NCBI RefSeq assembly: GCF_000165485.1
Contig: NC_014623.1
Coordinates: 2,933,501 to 2,997,500, forward strand
DNA: 64,000 nucleotides
Direction of reading: 5' to 3'
From: Stigmatella aurantiaca DW4/3-1
Lineage (GTDB): Bacteria > Myxococcota > Myxococcia > Myxococcales > Myxococcaceae
The notes under the pieces: generated by a model
What the model was told of the DNA's origin: nothing
The model's input: only the letters and a program-made list of their open reading frames with translations
The model's database searches: none
Shown here: piece after piece, positions 43,401 to 52,353 of the stretch
How the letters are laid out: every line of letters starts with the position of its first letter
Position numbering within the stretch: the stretch's first letter is position 1
Program-made: the position numbers and the translations under genes

Positions 43401-46400
43401 GGCTTTCCTCCGGAAGAGGCCTTGAAGTGGAAGCCCAAGGCGGGGTCGGCCGCATTGAGACGGAAGCGCTCTTGGGAGCGGATGTGGCGCGTGACGTTGG
43501 CCCAGTGCGGCAAGTCCGAGAAGCGCTCGAAGTGGCGCAGGCTGCCCAGGATGACCAGCAGCCGCCGGGCCCGGCTGAACATGACGTTGATGCGCGCCGG
43601 ATCGTCCAGGAAGCCCAGCGCTTGCGCCTGCCGCTCGTTGGCGTTGTTGCGCACTAGGCTGACGAAGACGACCTCGGCCTGGCGGCCCTGGAAGGAGTCC
43701 ACAGAGTGGAAGGACTCGGGCGCCAGTTGGATTCGCTTGCGCAGGAGTTCGCGCTGCTTGAGGTAGGGCGTCAGGACAACAACGGCGGGAATGTCCGGGT
43801 CGTGCTGGCGCAGCTCCCCCATGGTGTTGAGCAGGTGCTTGAGCAACTGCATCTCGGCCTGGTTGGTTCGGCCTCGTTCGTAGGCCCCGATGCCCAGCGA
43901 GCTGGTGTCCACCCAGAGCAGGGCGGACTGCCGGAACTGCTCGGGACGCTTCACGCCATGAAGGCGCCGGGTGTCGGGGTGGGGCCGCAGCTGGCCCCCA
44001 TAGAAGCCGTGGCTGACCAACTCGCTGATGTCCGGGTGCATTCGGCGCTGCTCGTCAATCATGTGTCGGGGGGGCGAGCTGGAACCGTGCGCAGAAGCGC
44101 CCTCCATCAGGTGCCGGAAGTGCTTGAGGTAGGGCAGCATCGCCTCGGTGGCGGGGCGCCCCACGCTTTCGGCCGTCAACCGCTCACGGATGTCATGGCG
44201 CAGCATCTGTTCCACCTCGCCGTAGCGGAAGGCGGGCAGCTGCGCCTGGTCGCCGATGAGCAGCCAGCGGTCTCCCTGGACGAGGGGGATGGCCAGCTCG
44301 CTCAGCCAGGCACGTGCGGCCTCCTCGATGACCACTAGGTCGAAGCCGCCCGCGCGCATCGCCTCGGTATTGGCGCCGGCACCGGCGCAGGTGGCAAAGA
44401 CGATGCTGGCCGCCCGCTGCACCCTGTGGAAGAGCTCGACGTCCAGCTCTTGCTTCCGGGCCGTGGTTTGCCACTGGTCTTGGATGGCCGCGAGTGCCGG
44501 GGTGTTGTCCGAGGCCTCGCTGCGCTCCAGGCGGCCGCGCATGTCCTCCACCACATGCGCGACGAGGGAGTCCCTGGCCCGGAGGCTGACCCGGTGCTCC
44601 GTGGCTTGGCTGGCAACGCGCACGCTCAGCGGGCGGAGCTCCTTATCCGGCCAGCTCTTGCGCAACTGCTCGCTGATGACCTCCAGGAGGTTGTCGAGCG
44701 CGTCGTTGGACTGGGCACTCACCAGGATGCGTGCGAAAGGGTCCGTCTTGAGCACATCCAGGATGACGTTCGAGGCCACGAACGTCTTGCCAGTGCCCGG
44801 AGGCCCCTGCAGGACGAATAGGGGCCAGGAGGCGATGATGCGGCGGATGAGCTGGGCTGTGCGCTCGTCCTGGATGTGCCGCGCGACGTGTTGCAACTCG
44901 GCGGGCGTTGCCAGCTCCAGCGCGCGCGGCTCGCGCAGCTGGGCGAGCAGTTCGTGGTCCTGGGACAACCCCAGGGCCGCGCGCTGCTGACGGTGCAGCA
45001 CGGCGCGCGAGCGGCTGTCATCCAGGCGGAGCCTGCCCCGGCGGGGAATCAGCCGGTCTCCCTCCATGGGCTTGAAGCGCACGCTGCGCGCATCGAGCCG
45101 CGCATCGAACTGGAGCTTCAGGGGGACGTCTCGCCCCTGCTCATCCCGCAACAGGAAGACCGGCTGCTCGTCGCGGTCGACCGCCTCCTCCACCATGCGC
45201 TCGAAGAAGTCGCCCATCTCAGGGACCTTCCCCGCGCGCCAGAACAGCTCGGCGAAGGCGTCCTTCGGGTCCTTGAGGTGGGTGGGCGGTTGCCGGGCGG
45301 TGGCTCGGAGGATGATGGGGCGAGGGGTGAGGTCCCCGGGAGGTGCCGGGCCGTCCTCCACACGCTCGTAGGCGTACTCCTTGATTGCCAGCTCCGCCTC
45401 GTGCACCTGCACCAGCCAGTCGACCGTTGCGCTCACCTCGGGGACGTGGATGCTGGCGCTGTCAAAGCGGATGGATTCGACGAGGTCAGCCCAGGAGTCA
45501 TCGGTGGCCGGTGGCCGGGTGCGTCCGGTCTGGCGGAAGAAGGAGGCGCTCACCGTAGGCATGGTGCGCTGCCGAGGTTGGTTCCTCAGCTCACGGACCC
45601 TGGAGGCATGATCGGCGTACTTGACCACCAGGACACGGCGGTCTTCTTTAGGGCTGTCCTGGTAGAGGTACTGGCAGAAGTAGGCATAGCGCTGGCCCAG
45701 CAGAACCACTTTTGCGGAGCCGGCATCCTGTGCCACGCCGCTGTCCCAGGGCTCGAAACCCTGAGGTGACCAGGTGAGCACGCCTCCAGTCAGGTCTCGC
45801 TCGATGAGGCCCGCATATTCCTGCTCGTCGAGCCGCTCCGGGGCGCTGCGCCCCGCGCCATCCTTGTACATCCGCTCCACCGACTGGCGCAGGAAGTACA
45901 GGTGCAGCGGGGCCCGGCGCGCCTGGCTCGCCTCGGCCTCGAACTGGTTGAGCAGCGAGGGGAACAGCCGCCCCAGGGTGGCGTGCGCCTCGATGGCGGA
46001 GGGGATGCGGTTGCGCGCAGCGGGAGCCGTCATCTGCTCGAGCAGCCGACGCAGCTCCAGGGGCAACTGCGCCTGGCGCAGCCGCTGCTGGGCGCTCTCG
46101 ATGAGCCGTCGATGTGCGCTCTCGTCATACCCGTTGAGGACGGCCGCCCGGCACTCCTCTTGGGGGGGCAGGCCGACGAACCAGTCGATGCCCACCATGC
46201 CGAGGCTGAAGACGTCACAGGAGAAGTTCTCCAGGTCGCGCACGGAGCGGCCCAGCAGCGGGCCCAGCCGCTCGGGCGCCAGAGTGATGAGCGAGGCGGC
46301 GTCACGGGGCAGCAGGGCGCTGCCGCGGGACTCATGCACCACGCCCTGGCCCCGCAGCCAGCTGGCGACGAAGGCGCTCATCTGGAAGCCATCCAGGCGG

Positions 46401-46915
46401 GGGCTGGAGTCGTGCTCGTCCAGCGCGCATAGCACCTGGGGGGTGATGGTGCGGTGGATGAGGCCCTCGCGGTGCAGCAGGGCGACGGCGTCCAGCAGGT
46501 TGAGCAGCATGCGCAGCGCATGCACCCGGTCCTTGCGCAGGCGCTGCAGCGCAATGTGCGCTCCGACGAGGGGCTGCCCCGGGTCCTCGATGAACAGGTA
46601 GCCCAGGCCCAGGCTCGGCAGGCTCGCCGCATCGCGCAATATGGGCAGGGCAGGGTGCTGGCGCCGGGAGATGCGCATCAGCGCCCGTGTCTCGTTGCGC
46701 CAGAAGCTCGTGAGCACCGTCTCGGCGGCGCCCAGCCGGTAGATGCGCATGATGAGGGGGTTGGCGGCGCCATGGGGGTAGACGAAGGTTTGCCACACGT
46801 TGCCGGGGACGAGGTCCTCGACCTCTCCCTCCACGGGGGGCGCATAGCGCTCATGGAGCTGCCCTCCGGGCGCGAATAGGTAGGAGAGGTGCTGACGGAC
46901 GTCGAACTCGCTCAT
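43397..46915 (-). CDS. mkoA: Mokosh type I-like MkoA: kinase-like domain fused to SF1 helicase
   Basis: A 1172-residue protein. Residues 1-350 form a protein-kinase-like domain (LLNLLDAVALLHREGLIHRT; CDVFSLGMVGIDWFVGLPPQ), but the catalytic loop reads HRTITPQV where HRDxKPxN is expected, so it is probably a pseudokinase. The C-terminal UPF1-like SF1 helicase is intact: FVLQGPPGTGKTFVASNVIL (about 700), DLVVIEEAARAW (about 857), LLIGDQAQLPAFRYG, EQRRMHPDISELV, VDSFQGRQAEVVFVSLVRNN and RINVMFSRARRLLVILGS. The ATG at 46915 follows AAGGAGG at ideal spacing; the frame runs on to 47206 without support. Mokosh helicases are thought to sense phage RNA intermediates. Confidence 0.85.
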   Translation of the reverse strand: MSEFDVRQHLSYLFAPGGQLHERYAPPVEGEVEDLVPGNVWQTFVYPHGAANPLIMRIYRLGAAETVLTSFWRNETRALMRISRRQHPALPILRDAASLPSLGLGYLFIEDPGQPLVGAHIALQRLRKDRVHALRMLLNLLDAVALLHREGLIHRTITPQVLCALDEHDSSPRLDGFQMSAFVASWLRGQGVVHESRGSALLPRDAASLITLAPERLGPLLGRSVRDLENFSCDVFSLGMVGIDWFVGLPPQEECRAAVLNGYDESAHRRLIESAQQRLRQAQLPLELRRLLEQMTAPAARNRIPSAIEAHATLGRLFPSLLNQFEAEASQARRAPLHLYFLRQSVERMYKDGAGRSAPERLDEQEYAGLIERDLTGGVLTWSPQGFEPWDSGVAQDAGSAKVVLLGQRYAYFCQYLYQDSPKEDRRVLVVKYADHASRVRELRNQPRQRTMPTVSASFFRQTGRTRPPATDDSWADLVESIRFDSASIHVPEVSATVDWLVQVHEAELAIKEYAYERVEDGPAPPGDLTPRPIILRATARQPPTHLKDPKDAFAELFWRAGKVPEMGDFFERMVEEAVDRDEQPVFLLRDEQGRDVPLKLQFDARLDARSVRFKPMEGDRLIPRRGRLRLDDSRSRAVLHRQQRAALGLSQDHELLAQLREPRALELATPAELQHVARHIQDERTAQLIRRIIASWPLFVLQGPPGTGKTFVASNVILDVLKTDPFARILVSAQSNDALDNLLEVISEQLRKSWPDKELRPLSVRVASQATEHRVSLRARDSLVAHVVEDMRGRLERSEASDNTPALAAIQDQWQTTARKQELDVELFHRVQRAASIVFATCAGAGANTEAMRAGGFDLVVIEEAARAWLSELAIPLVQGDRWLLIGDQAQLPAFRYGEVEQMLRHDIRERLTAESVGRPATEAMLPYLKHFRHLMEGASAHGSSSPPRHMIDEQRRMHPDISELVSHGFYGGQLRPHPDTRRLHGVKRPEQFRQSALLWVDTSSLGIGAYERGRTNQAEMQLLKHLLNTMGELRQHDPDIPAVVVLTPYLKQRELLRKRIQLAPESFHSVDSFQGRQAEVVFVSLVRNNANERQAQALGFLDDPARINVMFSRARRLLVILGSLRHFERFSDLPHWANVTRHIRSQERFRLNAADPALGFHFKASSGGKP

Positions 46916-47960
46916 CGTCCCTCCTTGGGACAGGGAAGCTGACGTAACGCAGCCGCGAGCAGGTGCAACCCGCCGCGTATGAAATACATGCGCGCCGTGA
47001 AGCACCATGGCCAACCCGCCCGGCACGGAGTCGCTTGAAACCCTCCGACGGGTCTGGCCAGACATCGCGCTCACCTCGCGTGCGCGCTGCGCACCAGTGG
47101 ATGCCCGCGTGCCTGGCCGGGGAGGCCTGTACCAGCGCCGCCTGGCGGACCCGGTGGACGGGCGAGGACCTGGATGAGGTCGCGCGTTGGGAGCGCTCTC
47201 CATCATCGACGAGGGCCTCGCGCCCCCGCACGCTGCTTGGGCGCGGGAGGCAGCGCGCTACGGCGTCATCTTCGGGTTGCTCTTAGAGGCCGAGGGCTCG
47301 CGGCTTGGAATCGAAGAGGCAGGTCAACGCGAGGCCCATTAGGGCCTGCCGGTGCGAACCGCCTGCCTGCGTGGCCCCGTTGCTGTCCCGGCAGCGGCGT
47401 CTGAGACTGGCTTCGGCTGGCGCGGCGGGGTGGCGCGCCAGGCGCGCGGGTACCTCACACGCCCGCACCGTGGGCCAGCGCCGTCCCTTGCCCGCTGACT
47501 GTACGTCTGGAAGCGCTCCACGTGGCGATGGGTTACGGTCGGCGTCATAGGGGCGGCCGCTTTGCTGTGCGCGCATCCGCCCTCAGTCGAACAGAGGGTG
47601 GGCTGCTTATCTCGCCCGTGGAGCACTTCCCGCAGCAGCGTCGCTCTACGACGAGGAACTCCGAACGTTCAGGCCACCTGCATCAGGGAAGACGCCGCCT
47701 CGGCAGTCAGTCCGAGCTGACGACGCCCAATCGCGCGCCTCGCTCACTGGCATTGATGCGCTACCTAGCGGGTCTTGACTCACCTAGGACGCAGTGATCG
47801 AGCTTGGAGAGGTTGATGTATGCCTTGTCCCTTCGCGAGGGCCACTGGACCCCGTGTCCCTACCTTTGGTTACCTTTGATGCCCCCCCCTGATGGGGATG
47901 GCATGTCAGACCGCCCCGCTAGGTTGCTCTGCGCTTGTGCGTACTTTAAGGGAGCTGAAG
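46916..47960. other. Kilobase gap between mkoA and paralogue B
   Basis: Holds the mkoA promoter on the minus strand, a gene relic ending at 47342, a GGTTACGGTCGGC copy (47531), a CTCGCTCACTGGCATTGATG stretch (47737) like the DNA left of the IS701-type relics, and a tandem TACCTTTG pair near 47862. No intact gene was found. Confidence 0.4.
47180..47342 (+). pseudogene. 3' fragment of an unrecognised gene
   Basis: The frame ending at 47342 reads LGALSIIDEGLAPPHAAWAR, EAARYGVIFGLLLEAEGSRL and GIEEAGQREAH. It has strong coding character but a TGA precedes it, and the upstream reading (WTGEDLDEVARWE) is in another frame. Thus a frameshifted gene end. No family was recognised. Confidence 0.35.
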
Positions 47961-48734
47961 ATGGGTGCGTTGACTGATGCTGCATCGGGAGAAGGGCGGG
48001 GACTCGGAGGTCTACCGCGTCACCAGTTCGCAGCGCGCGTTGCGAAGTCCAAAGAGGCGCTACTTGCTGTCATGCTTCACCTGGGCCACCAGCACGTCGC
48101 AGAATACGAGCGGCAGCCGCTGGCCGTACTTGAGAAGCAGGTGCTCGTGATGGCGCGCTGCTTCACCGAAACATGGCCAAAGAAAGAGAAGCCGCATCCC
48201 ATCGACGTCGTTGCGATGGCCGTGCTGGAGTGCGGGGGACTTGATGCGTCACTGGTCCACCGTATCTTCGGAGGCTTCTCGCTGGAGAGCGAACTGACGG
48301 CTCCCATGGAAGCGCAGCTTCGAAAGGATGGGCTTCAAGTCGCTCGCGAGGTCGCGGTGGGCGATAGCCGCGCGGACCTCGTTGGGTATCGCATGGGCTT
48401 GTTCGAGCGTAGCTTGATTGCCATCGAGCTGAAGAATGCACCGGAGGAATGCGAACGCCTCGGGGGACAGGTGGCGGATTATCGTCGTGCTACCGATGCC
48501 GTTCGCGTCGTCATGTCGCCCGAGTGCCTTGCGCGCGCGTCGCTGGCTCGTGGGGAATTGGTGGAACCCTTCGCCTACGCCCAATGCATCTCGAAGATGG
48601 GTGCTGAGCTCTGGACGCTGGACTCAGCTACAGGCGACTTTGAGAGAATCACTGGAGCCTTGTCGGGTACCTACGTTGCCGCTGATTATGACGAACTCTG
48701 GACGCGCCTGGCCGTTGTGAGAGTAGCTGCGTAG
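47961..48734 (+). CDS. PD-(D/E)XK-like protein, paralogue B, flanking the defence island
   Basis: A 257-residue paralogue of the protein at 33807, alignable end to end without gaps and identical at well over half the positions. The active-site-like residues are kept: Asp139 in SRADLVGYRMGLFERSLIAI and Glu156-x-Lys158 in ELKNAPEECERLGGQVADYR. The C-terminal half (VRVVMSPECLARASLARGEL; CISKMGAELWTLDSATGDF) is most conserved. AGGGAG precedes the ATG at 47961. Unlike A it is not followed by CBASS genes; an IS66 begins 68 bp downstream and may have removed a former partner. Unknown function; nuclease is inferred. Confidence 0.7.
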   Translation: MGALTDAASGEGRGLGGLPRHQFAARVAKSKEALLAVMLHLGHQHVAEYERQPLAVLEKQVLVMARCFTETWPKKEKPHPIDVVAMAVLECGGLDASLVHRIFGGFSLESELTAPMEAQLRKDGLQVAREVAVGDSRADLVGYRMGLFERSLIAIELKNAPEECERLGGQVADYRRATDAVRVVMSPECLARASLARGELVEPFAYAQCISKMGAELWTLDSATGDFERITGALSGTYVAADYDELWTRLAVVRVAA

Positions 48735-49184
48735 TGACCAAGCCGAGAATGGTCCCTGCGTATGGGGGAGCTCGATACGCCCAACCTAGTGTAGCCCCAT
48801 TGTAAGCGTTCACCGGACTGGGCTGTATGAGGGGTGAGCAGGAGGGGACAGAGGGGAGAGGAACCTATCGACAGGGTAGGTTTGGGAGTGTACTACCTGT
48901 GGGGTGAGCCCGGTTGACCCCACAGATGCCCGCATCGCCGAGTTGGAAGGGGAAGTGGCCGAGCTGAAGAAGCTCGTGGCGGCACTGCTCGCGGAGAATG
49001 CATCCCTGCGCGCTGAAGTGGCTGAGCTGCGAGGGCGACTGGGCCAGAACTCGACCAACTCGTCCAAGCCCCCATCGTCCGACCCACCCGGGACACAGCG
49101 CCCCTCGAAGCCAGCTTCGGGTCGCCGCCCTGGTGGCCAGCCGGGACACAAGCACCACAAGCGAGAGCTGGTGCCAGCGGAGCA

Positions 49185-50701
49185 GGGTGTGGATCTGATC
49201 CTGAGCGTTGGACAAAGTCCAGAGAATCTGTTGGGTAGGGTGGACTGAGGAGGCAGAGCGATGCCCAAGGTCACCATCGAAGTACCCGAGGGATTCGAGG
49301 AAGTGGTCAAGCAGTTGGAGCAGACACTGCAGCGAGCGCAGAAGGGAGTAGAGGGAGCGAAGGCTGGGGACCTGGAGGCGTGGGATGCGGCATGGCAGTC
49401 GGTGAATGAGGGAGTGGAGGAGAGCGAGCGGCAGCTGAAACGGAGGTTGCTTCGAGTCCTCGACGTCGACGCGCCCCAGGTCTGCATCAACGGCAAGCTC
49501 CACAAGCGAGTCGGGCGGTACGAGGCCCGGTACAAGACGAGGCAAGGGCCGGTAGAGGTAGAGCGCAGCCTGTACCGGGAAGTAGGGGTGCGTAACGGGC
49601 CGACGGTGGACGTGGTGGGCTTGAGGGCCGGAGCGGTGGAGGACGGGTGGCTGCCGGAGACAGCGCAGGCGATGGCGCACCTGATGGCCTGTGGCACCTC
49701 GCGGGAAGCAGACAGCACGGCCCAAGCGTTGGGTCGGCTGCCCTACAGCCGCAGCAGCTTCGAGCGGGTGGGGCACGCGGTGGGGGCGCTGTATGGCAGC
49801 CAGAGGCCACGGGTGGAAGCGGCGCTGGCGTCCGCATGGCCTGTGCCACAGCAGGCCCAAAGTGTGAGCGTGAGCCTGGACCGGGTGAGCGTGCCGATGG
49901 AGGAGCCACGCCCCAGGCCCCGGGGCCACCCCAAGGCCAAAGCCCCCAAGCGGCCGGCGACGCGTGCTTTCCGCATGGCGTACGTGGGCACCGTCACCCT
50001 GCACGACAAGGAGGGGCAGGCCCTCAAGAGCTTGCGCTATGGGCGCATGCCTAGGGCGACGCGAAACTGCTGACACAGCGCATGGCGCAAGATGTCCAGC
50101 AGGTGCTCAGCCAGCGACTGATGCCTGTGGTGGTGCTCACCGATGGCGCACCAGAAATGATGAACCTGCTGGACCAGGCGCTGGCCTCCCACACGCCCAA
50201 GGCGACGCAGGTGGTGCGCCTGGTGGACTTCTGGCACTTGATGGAGAAGTTGGCCCTGGCGGCCCTGCTCATTCACGGCGCGCTGGCTCCTCAGGGGATT
50301 GAGCGGTGGAAGCTTTGCCTGCTCAACCGAGAGGGGGCCGTGTGGCAGGTGCTCGCCGAACTGCATGAGAGTGGCAAGCGGCAGCAGCGACAAGGCGAGG
50401 GGCTGCCCGTCCACGACGCCATCACCTATCTGGAAAACCACGGGGAACGGATGAGCTATACCCTGGCACGCCAGAAAGGCTTGCCTATTGGCAGTGGGGG
50501 CGTCGAAGCCGCCTGCAAGTCCCTGGTGACCCTGCGGATGAAGCGACCCGGCTCCCGCTGGAAAGAAGACTCCGGCCAGCGAGTCCTGGACCTGCGCTCC
50601 CTCGTCTTGAGCGACCGCTGGGAGCCCGCCATGCGACTCACCCTCGCTCCCCTGCGCTCCGAAGTCCGGCTCGCTGCTTGATCAGGATCAGAACCAGACC
50701 C
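49185..50701 (+). mobile_element. ISKra4-type element nested in IS66
   Basis: A 1517-bp element with inverted ends GGGTGTGGATCTGATCCTGA (49185) and, reading inward from 50701, GGGTCTGGTTCTGATCCTGA: 18 of 20 match. It is flanked by an 8-bp target duplication GCGGAGCA (49177-49184 and 50702-50709). It carries one frameshifted transposase gene. Confidence 0.88.
49261..50681 (+). pseudogene. ISKra4-type transposase, one-base frameshift
   Basis: First part from ATG 49261: MPKVTIEVPEGFEEVVKQLE, APQVCINGKLHKRVGRYEAR, EVGVRNGPTVDVVGLRAGAV and SVSLDRVSVPMEEPRPRP (catalytic region). Near 50050 a base is missing, giving a stop at 50073; the true continuation GDAKLLTQRMAQDVQQVLSQ and VVVLTDGAPEMMNLLDQALA reaches 50681 (ENHGERMSYTLARQKGLPIG, SGGVEAACKS). 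The normal product is about 473 residues. A programmed shift is possible but unproven. Confidence 0.82.
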
Positions 50702-51912
50702 GCGGAGCAGGTCCACCGCACTGTCGACATTGCCGCGCCACGGCAGTGCGACCAGTGCGAGCAGGGGTTGGCAGGCCGTGCTGTCGAGCCTCTCCGGCAC
50801 CAGACGGTGGAGGTGGAGCCGATAAAGCCGCACGTGACAGAGTACCGGTGCCACGGCAAGCAGTGTGGCGGATGCGGCGCGGTGAGCTATGGCGAGCTTC
50901 CCGTCGAGGTGGCAGGCCACACCTTTGGAGAGCGCCTGACCGGCATCATCGTGCTGCTGTCGGGGCAGTACCGGCTCTCCAAGCGCAAGGTGCAGGATGC
51001 GCTTTCGGACCTGCTCGGAGTGCGCATCTGCCTGGGCTCCATTTCCAACCGCGAAGCCGAAGTCGCCAAGGCGTTGGAGGTGCCGGTGGCGCAGGTGGGG
51101 GACGCCATCCGAGAGGCGGAGCGCGCCCATGCGGATGAGACAGGCTGGTTCGAAGGCAAGGTGAATGGACGAGCCAAGCGGGCCTGGCTGTGGGTCGTCG
51201 TCACCGCGCACCTGGCACTCTTCCGCATCTCCCCCAGCCGGGGCAGCGAGGTGGCCAAGGCCCTGCTGGGCGAGGACTTCACCGGTTTTCTCACCACGGA
51301 CCGATGGAGCGCGTACAACTGGTACGACACCTTCCTGCGCCAGTTGTGCTGGAGCCACCTGACGAGGGACTTCCAGAGCTTCATTGACCGGGGTGGGGAA
51401 GGCGGCCGCCTCGGCGCGCTGCTCATGAAGGAGCGCGACCGCATGTTCCAGTGGTGGCGCCGAGTACGCGACGGGACGATGCCTCGAGAGGAGTTTGAAC
51501 TGCGGATGCCGAAGGTCGAGCGCAGAGTCGGCAGGCTCCTCCGTGACGCCGTCGTGTGCGCAGAGGACAAGACCGCCGGCACGGCGGCGGAAATCCTGAA
51601 GCTTGAGTCGGCCATGTGGACGTTCGTCCATGTGGAGGGGCTCGAGCCCACCAACAACTTCGGTGAGCGCACCATCCGCCACGCTGTCATGTACAGGAAG
51701 ACCAGCTTCGGGACGCAGTCGCCAGAAGGCAGCCGCTTCGTCGAGCGGATTCTCACAGTGGTCACGACGCTGCGGCTGCAGAAGCGCAACGTGCTCGAAT
51801 ACCTGACCGCAGCCGTTGGCGCGCATCGACGAGGGCTTCCAGTGCCATCCCTCCTCCCCGTCGCAGAGCCCTCTCAGCTCGCGGTCGCTGCCTGAGGCAG
51901 TGAACGCTTACG

Positions 51913-52353
51913 GTCGCCCTTCTGGAGGCGGACGCGGCCCTTCCACGGACGCAGCGGCGGTGGCTCGAGGATTTCGACCAGCCCCGTATTGAGACGCACG
52001 TGGGAGTGGCGAAGGCAGACCTGCGCTTCGTGGACGTGCTCGTCATCGAAGAGGGGCCCGCTGCTGGCCCGAGGCCGCGCGTGGAGACGTTCAGCTTCAA
52101 GAGCCGGGACCTCCGCTTCTTGGAGCAGAGAGAGCTGGCCACTCAGATGGTAGCGGACGCCGCTGCGGCCCTACGGTATTACGGTGAGACGGTGCGCATC
52201 CGTAGACCCGGGCTTCGACTTGAGGTGAGAGTTCAAAGGGTCCGCCTCGTTTATGAAGGTAATCAGCTCAAACCCAAAAAGGTTGGGGTGTTGGAGGCGG
52301 CCTTGGACGCTATCAGAGAGGAAGTCGACGGGGTGGAAGTGGTGGTCCAATGA
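51913..52353 (+). pseudogene. C-terminal part of a larger protein cut by IS66
   Basis: The frame is open from the IS66 right end: LLEADAALPRTQRRWLEDFD, QPRIETHVGVAKADLRFVDV, LVIEEGPAAGPRPRVETFSF and a final VYEGNQLKPKKVGVLEAALD. No start remains except an internal GTG at 52000. The stop overlaps the ATG of the next gene (52350-52353). A nuclease-like toxin end followed by its immunity gene would fit this layout, but I see no decisive motif. Confidence 0.5.

Larger units (their letters stand above)
48904..51895 (+). pseudogene. IS66-type transposase interrupted by ISKra4-type element
   Basis: The GTG at 48904 starts VSPVDPTDARIAELEGEVAE and runs through SSKPPSSDPPGTQRPSKPAS to LVPAEQ at 49184. 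After the nested element and the second copy of GCGGAGCA, it resumes at 50710 as VHRTVDIAAPRQCDQCEQGL, with the catalytic core HADETGWFEGKVNGRAKRAW, DRWSAYNWYDTFLRQLCWSH and EPTNNFGERTIRHAVMYRKT. The 281 coding bases on the left end with two bases of a codon completed on the right, so exact excision would restore the frame. Confidence 0.85.
48803..51911 (+). mobile_element. IS66-family element split by an ISKra4-type insertion
   Basis: Left end GTAAGCGTTCACCGGACTGG at 48803, right end GTGAACGCTTAC ending at 51911. Removing the nested element and one target copy leaves about 1.58 kb with a single transposase gene. The outer 8-bp flanks (GCCCCATT and GGTCGCCC) do not match. The left part matches the truncated copy at 22417. 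The right end cuts into the gene that continues at 51912. Confidence 0.85.

Noticed and set aside
46916-47206. N-terminal extension of mkoA to 47206
   Set aside because: The extension lacks homology, and an AAGGAGG site sits at ideal distance before the ATG at 46915.
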